NCBI RefSeq assembly: GCF_004027225.2
Contig: NC_044301.2
Span: forward strand, 19,024,598-19,088,597
Direction of reading: 5' to 3'
Length of the DNA: 64,000 nt
DNA from: Strigops habroptila
Lineage: Eukaryota > Chordata > Aves > Psittaciformes > Psittacidae
Shown here: positions 10,908 to 21,801 of the stretch, piece by piece
Numbering within the stretch: the stretch's first letter is position 1
Layout of the letters: the number at the start of each line of letters is the position of its first letter
Program-made: the position numbers and the translations under genes
Notes under the pieces: model-generated
Databases searched by the model: none
Seen by the model: the letters and a program-made list of their open reading frames with translations, nothing else
Told to the model about the DNA's origin: nothing

Positions 10908-13900
10908 TCATTGGCGGTTTTCCCCCAAAATTAAATCCCCTTGAGGTACACATCGGACTTCCCCATCTTCCCGCATTACCCACCAAGTATATCCAGGTCC
11001 CTGAGCAAAAGCAACGCCACGAGTGGGTTTGCCTTCACCTGAAGCAGGAATAACCCAGACTGTCTTCCCCAACAAATTCTTTAGGTGCACCACAGGAACT
11101 TTATCCCCCTCTACAGTACGTACAAGTTCTGATTGGGCTGGGCCAGCCCTGCTGGCAGATCCCCTAGAGTTGACCAACCAGGTTGCTTTTGGTAAATGTG
11201 TATCCCAGTGTTTGAAAGTCCCACCACCCATTGCTCTCAGGGCAGTTTTTAACAGCCCATTGTACCGTTTGATTTTCCCAGAGGCTGGTGCATGGTAGGG
11301 GATGTGATATCCCCACTCAATGCCATGCTCTTTGGCCCAAGTGTCTATAAGGTTGTTGGGGAAATGAGTCCCATTGTCTGACTCAATTCTCTCTGGGGTG
11401 CCATGTCACAACAGGACTTGTTTCTCAAGGCCCAGGAGAGTGTTCCGGGCAGTGGCGTGGGGCATAGCGTATGTTTCCAGCCATCCGGTGGTTGCTTCCA
11501 CTATGGTAAGCACATGGTGCTTGCCTTGGCGGGTTGGTGGGAGTGTGATATAGTCCATCTGCCAGGCCTCCCCATATTTGTACTTCATCCATTGTCCTCC
11601 ATACCAGAGAGGCTTTAATCACTTGGCTTGCTTAATTGCAGGACATGTTTCACATTCATGAATAACCTGGGCAATAGTATCCATTGTTAAGGCCACCCCT
11701 TGATCACAAGCCCATCTATATGTTGCATCTCTGCCTTGATGTCCTGAGGTGTCATGGGCCCACTGGGCTAAAAATAATTCACTCTTATGTTGCCAATCTA
11801 AGTCCATCTGAGCCTCTTCAATCTTAGCAGCTTTATCCACTTGCTGGTTGTTTTGGTGTTCCTCAGTGGCCCAACTCTTGGGTACATGAGCATCTACGTG
11901 GCGTACCTTCACCACCAGGTTCTGAACCAGAGCAGCGATATCTTGCCACAATGCAGCAGCCCAGATGGGTTTACTTCTGCGTTGCCAGTTGCTCTGCTTC
12001 CATTGCTGCAACCACCCCCACAGGGCATTTGCCACCATCCATGAGTCAGTACAGAGATAAAGTACTGGCCATTTTTCTCGTTCAGCAATGTCCAAGGCCA
12101 GCTGGATGGCTTTCACCTCTGCAAACTGACTCCATTCACCCTCTCCTTTTCTGCAACAAGTTTCTGCAACTTGTCTCAGGGGACTCCACACAGCTGCCTT
12201 CCATCTCTGATGCTTTCCCACAACATGGCAGGACCCATCAGTAAACAAGGCATATTGCTTTTCACTCTCTGACAGTTCATTATATGGTGGGGCCTCTTCA
12301 GCACGCGTCACCTCCTCTTCTGGTGACATCCCAAAATCTTTGCCCTCTGGCCAGTCCATGATGACTTCTAGAATTCCTGGACGACTGGGATTTCCTATTC
12401 GAGCTCGTTGTGTGATTAGTGTAGCCCACTTACTCCATGTAGCATCAGTTGCATGATGTGTAGAGGAGACCCTGCCTTTGAACATCCAGCCCAGCACAGG
12501 CAACCGGGGTGCCAGGAGGAGCGGTGCTTCAGTTCCAATCACTTCTGAAGCAGCTCGAACCCCTTCATAGGCTGCCAGTTTCTCTTTTTCAGTGGGAGTA
12601 TAGCTGGCCTCGGATCCTTTATATCCCCGACTCCAAAAGCCAAGGGGCTGACCTCGAGTCTCCCCTGGAGCTTTCTGCCAGACACTCCAGGTAGGACCAT
12701 TCTCCCCGGCTGCGGTACAGAGCACATTTAAACATCTGGCCAGGTCCAGACTGGTCCAAGGGCTACTGCATTAAGTATTTCTCATTTAATTTGTTCAAAG
12801 GCTTGTTGTTGCCCAGGGCCCCATTTGAAATCATTCTTCTTCCGGGTCACGTGATAGAGAAGGCTCACAATCAGACTGTAATTTGGGATGTGCATTCTCC
12901 AGAACCCCACAACACCTAAGAAAGCTTGTGTTTCTTTCTTGTTAGTTGGTGGAGACGTTGTTAGCTTGTTGATCACATCTGTGGGGATCTGGCGACATCC
13001 ATCTTGCCATTTTATTCCCAAAAATTGAATCTCCTGTGCAGGTCCCTTGACCTTACTCCATTTTATGGCAAAACCGGCCTTCAGCAGGATTTGGATTATC
13101 TTCCTCCCTTTCTCAAAAACTTCTTCCACTGTATCGCCTTACACAATAATGTCATCAATGTATTGCAGGTGTTCTGGAGCTTGACCCTGTTCCAGTGCAG
13201 TCTGGATCACTCCGTGGCAAATGGTAGGGCTGTGTTTCCACCCCTGGGGCAGTCGGTTCCAAGTGTGTTGGACACCCCTCCAAGTGAAAGCAAACTGTGA
13301 CACGCACTCTGCTGCCAAAGGGATTGAGAAAAATGCATTGGCAATATCAATTGTGGCAACCCACTTGGCTGCCTTTGACTCCAGTTCATACTGAAGTTCT
13401 AGCATGTCCGGTACGGCAGCACTCAATGGTGGTGTGACTTCATTCAGGCCACGATAGTCTACTGTTAGTCTCCACTCTCCGTTAGACTTTTGCACTGGCC
13501 ATATGGGGCTACTAAAGGGTGAGCGGGTATTGCTTATCGCTCCTTGGCTCTCCAGTTTACGGATCAGCTTATGGATGGGAATCAAGGAGTCTTGGTTGGT
13601 GCGATATTGCCGCCGGTGCACTTTTGTGGTCGCAATAGGCACTTGTTGTTCTTTGACCTTCAGCAACCCCACAACAGAAGGATCCTCTGAGAGACCAGGC
13701 AAGGTAGACAGCTGCTTAATTTCCTCTGTTTCCAAGGCAGCGATACCAAAAGCCCATCTATACCCTTTTGGGTCTTTGAAGTACCCTCTCCTGAGATAGT
13801 CTATGCCAAGGATGCATGGAGCCCCTGGACCAGTCAGAATAGGATGCTTTTGCCACTTCCTCCCAGTCAGGCTGATTTCAGCCTCCAGTACAGATAACTC

Positions 13901-14095
13901 TTGGGATCCTCCTGTCACTCCAGAAATATAAATGGGTTTCACCCCTTGATACCTTGATGGCATCAGAGTACACTGTGCACTGGTATCTACTAGAGCCTTA
14001 CACTCCTGTGGGACTGATGTGCTAGGCCATCTGATCCACACAGTCCAGTAAACCCGATTATCCCTCTCCTCCACCTGGCTGGAGGCAGGGCCCCT
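10908..14095 (-). pseudogene. Broken pro-pol of provirus B
   Basis: Single polyprotein frame following the gag TAG in phase. The retropepsin region starts near 14074; its active site reads DTS instead of DTG, a damaging change. RT (about 13640-12780) has the VDYRGLNEV and LPQGWKHSP blocks and YIDD, followed almost at once by a stop at about 13139. RNase H (about 12330-11850) keeps FTDGS, FAEVKA and TDSW. Integrase (about 11780-10910) shows a zinc-finger-like N-terminus, SDNGTH and the IERYNG-type block. A frameshift near 12730-12780 and a stop near 11600 add further breaks. Would copy viral RNA and integrate cDNA; not functional. Confidence 0.92.
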
Positions 14096-16572
14096 CTAAT
14101 AGTGATCATAAGATTGTCCACTTATGTCTTGTAGATAGCGATTAGTATACCTTATCACTGGAGCTGGAGTTAAATCAGCTCTTCCACTCCATCTGGGCAA
14201 CTGCTCACCAGAGACTGGGGCAGCAACTTTCCTGGGAGGATCATCCTTCACCATTGTTCTCCTCTTCAGTTCACGCACCCGTTGCTCTAGAGCTGAAGTA
14301 GGTTTTCCATCCCACTTTCTCATGTCTTCTCCGTGATCCTGCAGGTAAAACCATAGGGTGGCCTGTGGCATGTACCTCCTATATTTTCTTTCTCGAGCAG
14401 TAGGGCGCCTTCTGTTAATAGTTGAGACATGGGTTGGTACACGTGGGGAGCTGGATGGATTGGATAAATTGTCTCTCAATTGCTTGAACTCCTGGGACAG
14501 TTTTTCCACAGCTGAAATGATGGAAGGGGTGAGATTGTCTTCGAACTCTCCGAGTTGACAAATCAGGTAATCCACTGTTGATGATATTCCGTCATTCCAG
14601 GTCATTGATGCCAATGAGTGGGCATATGATGATGGTGCACTCCGTGTAAGTTTCCACCACATGGGTCGTGTACATTCGACTTCATCTGGATCTACGGATG
14701 TGTTCCTGGCATCCGGCCTATGATAGATCATCTCTAGAATGGCTGATTCCCTCAGGGACTGGATGCCTTTCTCTATCTTGGTCCAGTTGGCTGAGCGATT
14801 CGTAATATCGTCTTTGTAGGGAAACCTTTCCTTCACAGCTGCCAGGAGCCACCTCCAAAGGCTGAGGGCTCGCTTCTCTCTTGCAATCTCTTTGTCAATT
14901 CCTCCTTCCCTAGCAAGTGATCCCAGCTGCTTGGCTTCCTTACCTTCCAGGTCGTGACCGTCAGCCCCATTGTCCCAGCACTGGAGCAACCAGGTGACAA
15001 TGTGCTCCCCTGGAAGGCGGGTGAAATCTTTTCGCATATTCCGCAGCTCGGTTGAGGTCCGGGGTCGAGAAGTCATCTCTTCTTCTTCTTCCTCTTCCTC
15101 TGATCCACGTAGTAGTAACTCTTGTTCAGATGCCGTTCCATGTAGTAATGGCATTGGGTCTTCATCTTTCTTCGCTTCACCGGTTGCTCTTTGTGCCTCT
15201 CATTTGCTTTTGCTTACAGGGGCAACAGACATTTTCACAAAATGGCCATTTGATTTAGCTGCAGTGTTTGTCACTGTGGTTGGAGTGACTGCAGTGTCTG
15301 CCACTAGGGTTGGAGTGGCTGCAGTGTCTGTTGCCGGGATTGGTGCAGCTGTTGTGCTTGGGAGTTGAGTAACACCAACAGCTGCATTGTCTGTTGCTGT
15401 CGGGGTGTGAGTAGCTACTGTGCTTGTCACTGGGGTTGGTGTAGCTGCAGTGCTTGGTGTAGCCACATTGTCTGTTGCTGTTGGGGTTTGAGTAGCTGCA
15501 GTGCTTGGAGTAGCCGCATTGTTGCTGTCGGGGTTTGAGTAGCTGCTGTGCTTGTCACTGGGGTTGGTGTAGCTGCTGTATTTGAAGTTGGAGTAGTTGC
15601 GTTGTCTGGTCTGGTCAGGGTTTGAGTAGCTGCTGTGCTTGTAGTTGGCATAGCTGCGTTGTCTGTTGCTTTCCCATCAGATCCAGAGACATTTTTTTCC
15701 CTTTGAAGGTGCTGGATGGTGTTGAGCAGGGCTCTGTAGGCATAGGCCAAGCCCCAGCACGTTGCAGCGAGTTGTCCCTCTCTGGTATAAACAGAATGAC
15801 AGCACATCTCGTTTAAGTGTTTTACTAGTTTTTCCGGATGTTGCACTTGTTCAGGGGTGAAGTTCCAAAGCACTGGAGGGGCCCACTGGCCTAGATACTT
15901 GCCCATACTATCCCACACACCCTGCCACTCATGACTGTCCAGCCTCAGGGAAAATCTCCTGGTGGTCCTCCTATATCGTCGTCTAACCCTAGACCAGATT
16001 TGAACCTGATACTGCTTAACTTTTGAGATCAGACGAAATAGGGTGTTCTCAGGGTGGGATGGCCGTGGGTAAAACACACTCCGTATGTGTGCCAACATGC
16101 TGATCCCCAGCACAATCAGCAGGCAGGTTTCGAGGGTATTCAAAGGCCATCTAAAACCTTCAGAACTCTCAACTGCTGTTGCAAATAGGCTGGTGGGGGA
16201 ACGGGGGGTGAAAAGGAATGCCTCCTTTGTAAGTTGACCACCCGAGGAGAAAAAAAAAGATATGCAATTGCTAAAATATTTCATTATATACCTCCCAATG
16301 TATAGAGGTGATAGCCACATCGGAAGCACAAACCGGACCAGTTTCATGATCAATGAGTCTATTGTATTACAAGTCATTACCATGAAGTACAGTGAAACAA
16401 GAACCTTAGCCCAGGCCCCCCAGCCGATAAACACTAAAACAGCAAATAGTGGCTGTAAGTAAGGTACAACATGCTGAAACTCTGAGATCAAGCGCAACAA
16501 GTCTGAGAGCCAAATAATCACCATTGTGATGAGTAGTAACAATGAATGCTTATCACAAATATGATTAGACAC
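14096..16572 (-). pseudogene. Long Gag-like gene of provirus B with hydrophobic N-terminus
   Basis: About 825 codons from the Met at 16572 to TAG at 14098-14096, with one frame change in the repeat linker (about 15200-15430). The N-terminal third carries three or four strongly hydrophobic segments: residues about 11-29, 35-66 ([20 protein letters not shown]), 86-103 and 145-163. A basic Arg-rich stretch follows, then a conserved block around [15 protein letters not shown], a Thr/Ala/Pro repeat linker and an acidic Glu run. The C-terminal half (about 15080-14100) has a capsid-like region ([21 protein letters not shown]) and a basic tail. No CCHC zinc knuckle is seen. The same layout is seen in copies C and D. 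Calling it Gag rests on position and the capsid-like part; the membrane-type start is an inference. Confidence 0.8.
15205..15665 (-). repeat. Imperfect tandem repeat coding a Thr/Ala/Pro-rich Gag linker (B)
   Basis: Degenerate units of roughly 30-40 bp built on CAGTGTCTGTTGCTG- and GGGTTTGAGTAGCTG-like words on the plus strand, read on the minus strand as alternating Thr-Ala-Ala-Thr-Pro-Thr. Copy number differs from copies C (about 20080-20170) and D (about 48800-49090). The frame change in gag B falls inside this array, consistent with repeat slippage. Confidence 0.75.
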
Positions 16573-16608
16573 ACTCTGGTCAGATCTGTCGTTATCTCAA
16601 CCCTTTGT

Positions 16609-16626
16609 GCCCCACGTTGCGCGCCA
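16609..16626 (-). other. Primer binding site of provirus B (tRNA-Lys-like)
   Basis: Eight bases inside the 5' LTR; the minus strand reads TGGCGCGCAACGTGGGGC, which is one mismatch from the tRNA-Lys(1,2)-type primer site. Position and the terminal TGG support the call. Confidence 0.85.
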
Positions 16627-16634
16627 CAAAGAAC

Positions 16635-17200
16635 TGTTGTGGTTTGAGCCCAGCCGGTAACTCAGAACCACACAGCTGCTCGCTCACTCCCCCCCTTCTT
16701 CCTCCCCCCGCTCCCGGAGGGATGGGGAGCAGAATCGGAAGAATGTAACTCCCACAGTTTGAGATAAGAGCAGTCCAGTAACTAAGGTATAATACAAAAC
16801 CACTGCTGCTACCATCAATGATAATAATGTTTAGTGAAATAACAAGGGGAGAGGATACAATTGATCACCACCTGCCGACTGATACCCAGCCTGACCCGAG
16901 CAGTGATCTGGGCCTTCCGGATAACTCCCCCCAGTTTATATACTGGGCATGACATGCTGTGGTATGGAATACCCCTTTGGCTAGTTTGGGTCAGGTGTCC
17001 TGTCTCTGTTTCCTCTCGGCTTCCCCTCCTCCCTGGCAAAGCATGAGACTGAGAAAGTCCTTGGTCGGAGTAAACATTCCTTAGCAACAACTAAAAACAT
17101 CAGTGTTATCAGCGTTGTTCCCAGGCTGAAGGTCAAAAACACAGCACTGCACCAGCTACTAAGAAAGAGAAAAATGACTGCTATAGCTGAACCCAGGACA
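16635..17200 (-). repeat. 5' LTR of provirus B
   Basis: 566-bp LTR with plus-strand edges TGTTGTGG and CCAGGACA, partner of 9911-10477. It contains the promoter box read from the block GTTTATATACTGGGC near 16934-16948. Confidence 0.93.
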
Positions 17201-17205
17201 ACACC

Positions 17206-18508
17206 TCAGTATAAAAATACCCAACTTTTTATTAGGTTTACTACTTCCCTGAATTCAAATTCATCCTGATGTAGGAAAGAAGGAAGTCAGGAGACTTGAT
17301 TTTCAGAAATACCAATCAAAATAAAAGTAAAAACAGGGAGCTGTGTATAAATGTAGGATCCTCTTACACTGATTTCCACAGCAGAAAGGTATCATACTGA
17401 ATTTATCATAAATGAATCTGAAACAGTTTTTGATAAAGCTCACGAAGTAAAAGATCCAAGTGCTGGCAGTAATCTACACACTTGTCACACACTTCTCTTG
17501 GGAAGTTTGCTGCAACTGCCTGTGCAATTCTAGAAATAGGTGAGAGCAAATAGCAAATATGAATATTTTGCCACTGCTCGATTCCCTGAAAAATATCTTG
17601 AGCTTTTAAATTTTTTTTCTTGATCTGGCACATAACTGAGAACATTCCTAAATTACTTTTTCATGCAATTATACTTTTCCACCAAGACACATGAGGATTT
17701 CTAAACAAGGACAGTGGTGCTATGTACAGACCTCAGGACTGCAAGAGCACATTCTCATCACTGCTAACACTTAATATCTCAAAAAGTATGCTGTTTTTAA
17801 CATGAAAGCAAAACTGTTCTGCTTGATAAATTTTATAAGTTCAAAACAGTTATAATTTTGGAAAATGTTATTCAATAAGGGAAACCTTAGTTTAAAGTTC
17901 CTCGATCTTTCAAGTTGGGCTTTTCCCTAGTGTCTCGTGATATGCAATGAATATTCTCAAATCCATTTCACATTGTTAAGAACACACAGCTGATCAGTAC
18001 TATCTTGTCCTTTGCCTTCTTTTTGCATCTGCAAAACCAAAAAGTACACAATTAATGGAGAAGTTTCTCCTATTATATCACTTAAAGTTTACAGTAATGC
18101 ATACAGGTCTTCTATAAAGACATGCTACGGATACCTCTTGAGAACTCCAACATGTTCACATGTGCACATGCGTAGCTAGCAATTATTTCTGCAAGTCAGT
18201 TGACACAATACATCTCTGCTTTAAACTAGACCATTGTTAGCATGCTATTTAACCCACAAATCTGAAACATACACTTATTTTCTGCAGCTTTTTATATGAA
18301 AGGCCTTGCACATAACTAAACAAACAAGTGTAGCACTGTAAGTTATGTATTTTGTGTGTATAGTGCTTAGCTTTAAGACTATGAAAGTCAATCCACAGGC
18401 TTCCTCTGACTAAAGAAACAACATACCAAAGGTCACTATCTACTTAAGACAAGGATGTACCTAAAATTACATTTTAGAATTTTTGCCTTGTGATTCTTGA
18501 AAATACAG
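17206..18508. other. Host DNA between proviruses B and C
   Basis: AT-rich host sequence with one possible exon at 17406-17519 on the minus strand. Nothing else recognised. The expected HEATR3 terminal exon was searched for here and not found. Confidence 0.5.
17406..17519 (-). CDS. Possible terminal exon, unassigned (candidate HEATR3 alternative end)
   Basis: Open 38-codon stretch ending in TGA at 17408-17406, preceded on the minus strand by a pyrimidine-rich run and CACAG at 17520. If spliced from the HEATR3 exon ending at 22180 (phase 0), the frame stays open to that TGA: FPREVCDKCVDYCQHLDLLL lies inside it. The peptide does not resemble the HEATR3 C-terminus I know from mammals, nor any family I recognise. 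It could be chance, an alternative end, or a different gene. Low confidence. Confidence 0.25.
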   Translation of the reverse strand, partial: AVAANFPREVCDKCVDYCQHLDLLLRELYQKLFQIHL

Positions 18509-19074
18509 TGTCCTGGGTTCAGTTGTAGCAGTTATTTTTCTCCTTCTTAGTAGCTGGTGCAGTGCTGTGTTTTCAACTTTAGTCTGAGAAAAGTGCTGAT
18601 AACACACCGATGTTTTTAGTTGTTGCTAAGTAATGTTTACTCTGATCAAGGACTTTCTCAGTCACATGCTTTGCTAGGGAGGAGGGGAAGCTGGGAGGAA
18701 GCAGAGACAGGACACCTGACCCAAACTGGCCAAAGGGGTATTCCATACCACAGCACATCATGCCCAGTATATGAACTGGGGGGAGTTACCCAGAAGGGCC
18801 AGATGGCTGCTCGGGTCGGGCTGGGTATCGGTCGGCGAGTGGTGACCAATTGTATCCTCTCCCCTTGTTATTTCCCTTATCATTATTATTAGTGGTGGTG
18901 GTAGTAGTGGTTTTGTATTATACCTTAGTTACTGGACTGTTCTTATCTCAAACTGTGGGAGTTACATTCTTTTGGTTCTCCTCCTCATCCCTCCGGGAGT
19001 GAGGGGAGAAAGAAGGGGGGAGTGAGCGAGCGGCTGTGTGGTTCTGTGTTACCGGCTTGGCTTAAACTATGACA
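18509..19074 (+). repeat. 5' LTR of provirus C
   Basis: 566 bp from TGTCCTGGGTTCAG to AAACTATGACA. The promoter box is altered (AGTATATGAAC near 18776 instead of AGTATATAAAC). Confidence 0.93.
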
Positions 19075-19082
19075 GTGATTTT

Positions 19083-19100
19083 TGGCGCCCAACATGGGTC
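19083..19100 (+). other. Primer binding site of provirus C (tRNA-Lys-like)
   Basis: TGGCGCCCAACATGGGTC, eight bases after the LTR; two mismatches to the tRNA-Lys(1,2)-type primer site. Confidence 0.87.
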
Positions 19101-19198
19101 TCGAAGACTTCAGATAACGACAAATCTGACCAAAGCGTGTCTAATTGTATTATTTGTGACAAGCATTGATTGTTTCGGATTAATAGTCACTTGTCACA

Positions 19199-21318
19199 AT
19201 GTTGATTTACTGGCTCTCAGAGTTGTTGCGCATGGTCTCGGAGTTTCAGCATGTTGTACCTTACTTACAGCCAGTATTTGCTGTTTTAGTGCTTATCAGC
19301 TGGGGGGCCTGGGCTAAGGTTATTGTTTCACAGTACTTCATGGTAAGGACTTCTAATACAATACACTCATTGATCATGAAACTGGTCTGGCTTATGTTCC
19401 CAGTGTGGTCATCATCTCTATACTTTGGGAGACATATAATGGAATTTTTTAGCAATTACAAATAATTTTTTTTCTCCTCTGGGGGTCAACCTATGAAGGA
19501 GACATTCCCTCACACCCTCCGCTCCCCCACCAGGCTATTTACAGCAGCATTTGAGAATTCTAAAGGTGTTGGATGGCCTTTGAATACCCTTGAAACCTGC
19601 CTGCTGATTGTGCTGGGGATCAGCCTGTTGCTACACATATGGCGTGTGTTTTACCCACGGCCATCCCACCCTGAGAACACCCTATTTCGTCTGATCTCGA
19701 AAGTTAAGCAGGGTCAGGTTAGGGTCTTGTCTAGGGTTAGACTATGATATAGGAGGACCACCAAGAGATTTACCCCGAGGCTGGACAGTCATGAGTGGCA
19801 GGGTGTGTGGGATCGTATGGGCAAGTATCTAGGCCAGTGGGCCCCCCCAGTGCTTTGGAACTTCACCCCTGAACAAGTGCAAAATCCGGAAATATTATCA
19901 GAACACTTACACAAAGTGTGCTGTCATTCTGGCAATACCAAAAAAGGACAACTTTCTGCAACATACTGGGGCTTGACCTATGCCTACAGAGCCCTGCTCA
20001 ACACTATCCAGCACATTGAAAGGGAAAAAAATGTCTCTGGATTTGATAGGAAAGCAAGAGACAACATAGCTATTCAACCCTCAAGCACAACAGCTACACC
20101 AACCCTGACAACAGACACTGCAGCCACTCCAACCACAGTGACAGACACTGCAGCTAAACCAAATGGCCAATCTGTGACAATATCAGATGCCCCTGTAACA
20201 AAGGGGAAAAGCAAACGAGAGGCACAAAGAGCAACCCGTGAAGTGAAGAAAGATGAAGATCCAATGCACTTACTACAGGGGACACCATATGAACAACGGT
20301 TATTAATACAGGAATCAGAGGAAGAGGAGGAAGAAGAGGTGACTTCTAGATCCCAGACCTCGACCGTGCTGCGGAATATGTGAAAAGTTTGCACCCATCT
20401 TCCAGGAGAGCACATCGTCACCGGGTTGCTCCGATGCTGGACAATGGGGCTGATGGTCACGAACTAGAAAGCAGGGAAGACAAGCAGCTGGGATCACTTG
20501 CTAGGGAAGGGGGAACTGACAAAGTGATTGCAAAAGAGAAACGAGCCCTCAGCCTTTGGAGGCAGCTCTTGGCAGCTGTGAAGGAAAGGTTTCCCTACAA
20601 GGACGATATTATGAGTTGCTCAGCCAACTGGACCACGATAGAGAGAGGCATCCAGTCCCTGAGGGAATCAGCCATTCCAGAGATGATCTATCGTAGGCCA
20701 GATGCTGGGAATGCACCTGTAGATCAGGATGAAGTTGAATGTACATGACCCATGTGGCGGAAACTTACATGGAGTGCGCCATCATCATATGCCCACACAT
20801 TGTCATCAATGACATGGAGTGAGGCAGCACCACCAACAGTGGATGAACTGAATCGTCAACTCCGAGAGTTCGAAGACAATCTCACCCCTTCCAACATTTC
20901 AGCTGTGGAAAAACTGTCCCAGGAGTTCAAACAATTGAGAGATGATCTATCCAATCTATCCAGCTCCCCACGTGCACCAACCCATGTCTCAGCTATTAAC
21001 AGAAGGTGCCCTACTGCTTGAGAGAGAAGATATACGAGGCACATGCCATGGGCCACCCTATGGTTTTACCTGCGGGATCACGGAGAAGACATGAGAAAGT
21101 GGGATGGAAAACCTACCTCAGTTCTGGAGCAACGGGTGCGTGAACTGAAGAGGAGAACAATGGACAAGGATGATCCTCCCAGAAAAGCTGCTGCTCCAGT
21201 CTCTGGTGAGCAATTTCTCAGATGGAGAGGAAGAGCTGATTTTACTCCAGCTCCTTTGATAAGCAATACTAATGCCTTTCTACAAGACATAAGTGGACAA
21301 TCTTATGATCACTATTAG
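19199..21318 (+). pseudogene. Gag-like gene of provirus C, several breaks
   Basis: Same order as in B: hydrophobic N-terminus (about 19199-19650, including FAVLVLISWGAWAKVIV and a later TCLLIVLGISLLLHI segment), the [15 protein letters not shown] block near 19840, Thr/Ala linker near 20080-20170, Glu run near 20320, then the capsid-like half. In-frame stops occur at 19463-19465 and about 19745. A frameshift near 20380 moves the capsid half to another frame, and stops follow at about 20746 and 21019. Ends at TAG 21316-21318. The first half is one continuous frame from the hydrophobic segments into the linker and Glu run, which supports a single Gag precursor. Confidence 0.8.
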
Positions 21319-21801
21319 AGGGGCCCTGCCTCCAGCCAGGTGGAGGAGAGGGACAATCAGGATTACTGGACTGTCTGGATCAGATGGCCTGGCACATCAG
21401 TCCCACAGGAGTATAAGGCTCTAGTAGATACCGGTGCACGGTGCACCCTGATGCCATCAAGGTATCAAGGGGTGGAACCCATTTATATTTCTGGAGTGAC
21501 AGGAGGATCCCAAAAGTTAACTGTACTGGAGGCTGAAATCAGCCTGACTGGGAGGAAGTGGCAAATGCATCCTATTCTGACTGGTCCAGGGGCTCCATGC
21601 ATCCTTGGCATAGACTATCTCAGGAGAGGGTACTTCAAAGACCCAAAAAGATATCGATGGGCTTTTGGTATTGCTGCCTTGGAGATGGAGGAAATTAAGA
21701 AGCTGTCCACCTTGCCTGGTCTCTCAGAGGATCCTTCTGTTGTGGGGTTGCTGAAGGTCGAAGAACAAGAAGTGCCAATCACGACCACAACAGTGCACCG
21801 G
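21319..21801 (+). pseudogene. Protease start of provirus C, truncated
   Basis: In phase with the gag TAG. Retropepsin keeps an intact DTG active site (LVDTGARCTLMPS, near 21424) and the ILGIDYL block near 21600. Similarity to B and D stops at about 21801, before RT. An open frame continues to 21945 but through unrelated sequence. Confidence 0.88.

Larger units (their letters stand above)
9911..17200 (-). mobile_element. ERVL-like provirus B, complete with both LTRs
   Basis: 7.3-kb provirus in minus orientation: 5' LTR (17200-16635), tRNA-Lys-like primer site, long gag, in-frame TAG, protease-RT-RNase H-integrase, about 430 bp of non-coding DNA and the 3' LTR (10477-9911). No env. Flanking 5-bp direct repeats ATACC (9906-9910) and ACACC (17201-17205) match at four of five positions and are read as a decayed target duplication. 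By eye the two LTRs differ at about 26 of 567 positions (4-5%), so insertion is not recent. Five-base duplications and the pol type point to class III (ERVL-like); the Lys-type primer is unusual for that class. Confidence 0.93.
18509..21801 (+). mobile_element. ERVL-like provirus C, 3' truncated
   Basis: 5' LTR (18509-19074), primer site, gag and the start of protease of the same family as B and D. It stops abruptly inside the region between protease and RT at about 21801; no RT, integrase or 3' LTR follows. What comes next (21802-22179) is not recognisable retroviral sequence, so truncation by deletion or rearrangement is likely. It lies just downstream of a HEATR3 exon, antisense to the gene. 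Confidence 0.92.

Noticed and set aside
15205-15665. CRISPR-like array
   Set aside because: Units are degenerate, have no unique spacers and code a Thr/Ala linker in an ERV; the host is a vertebrate.
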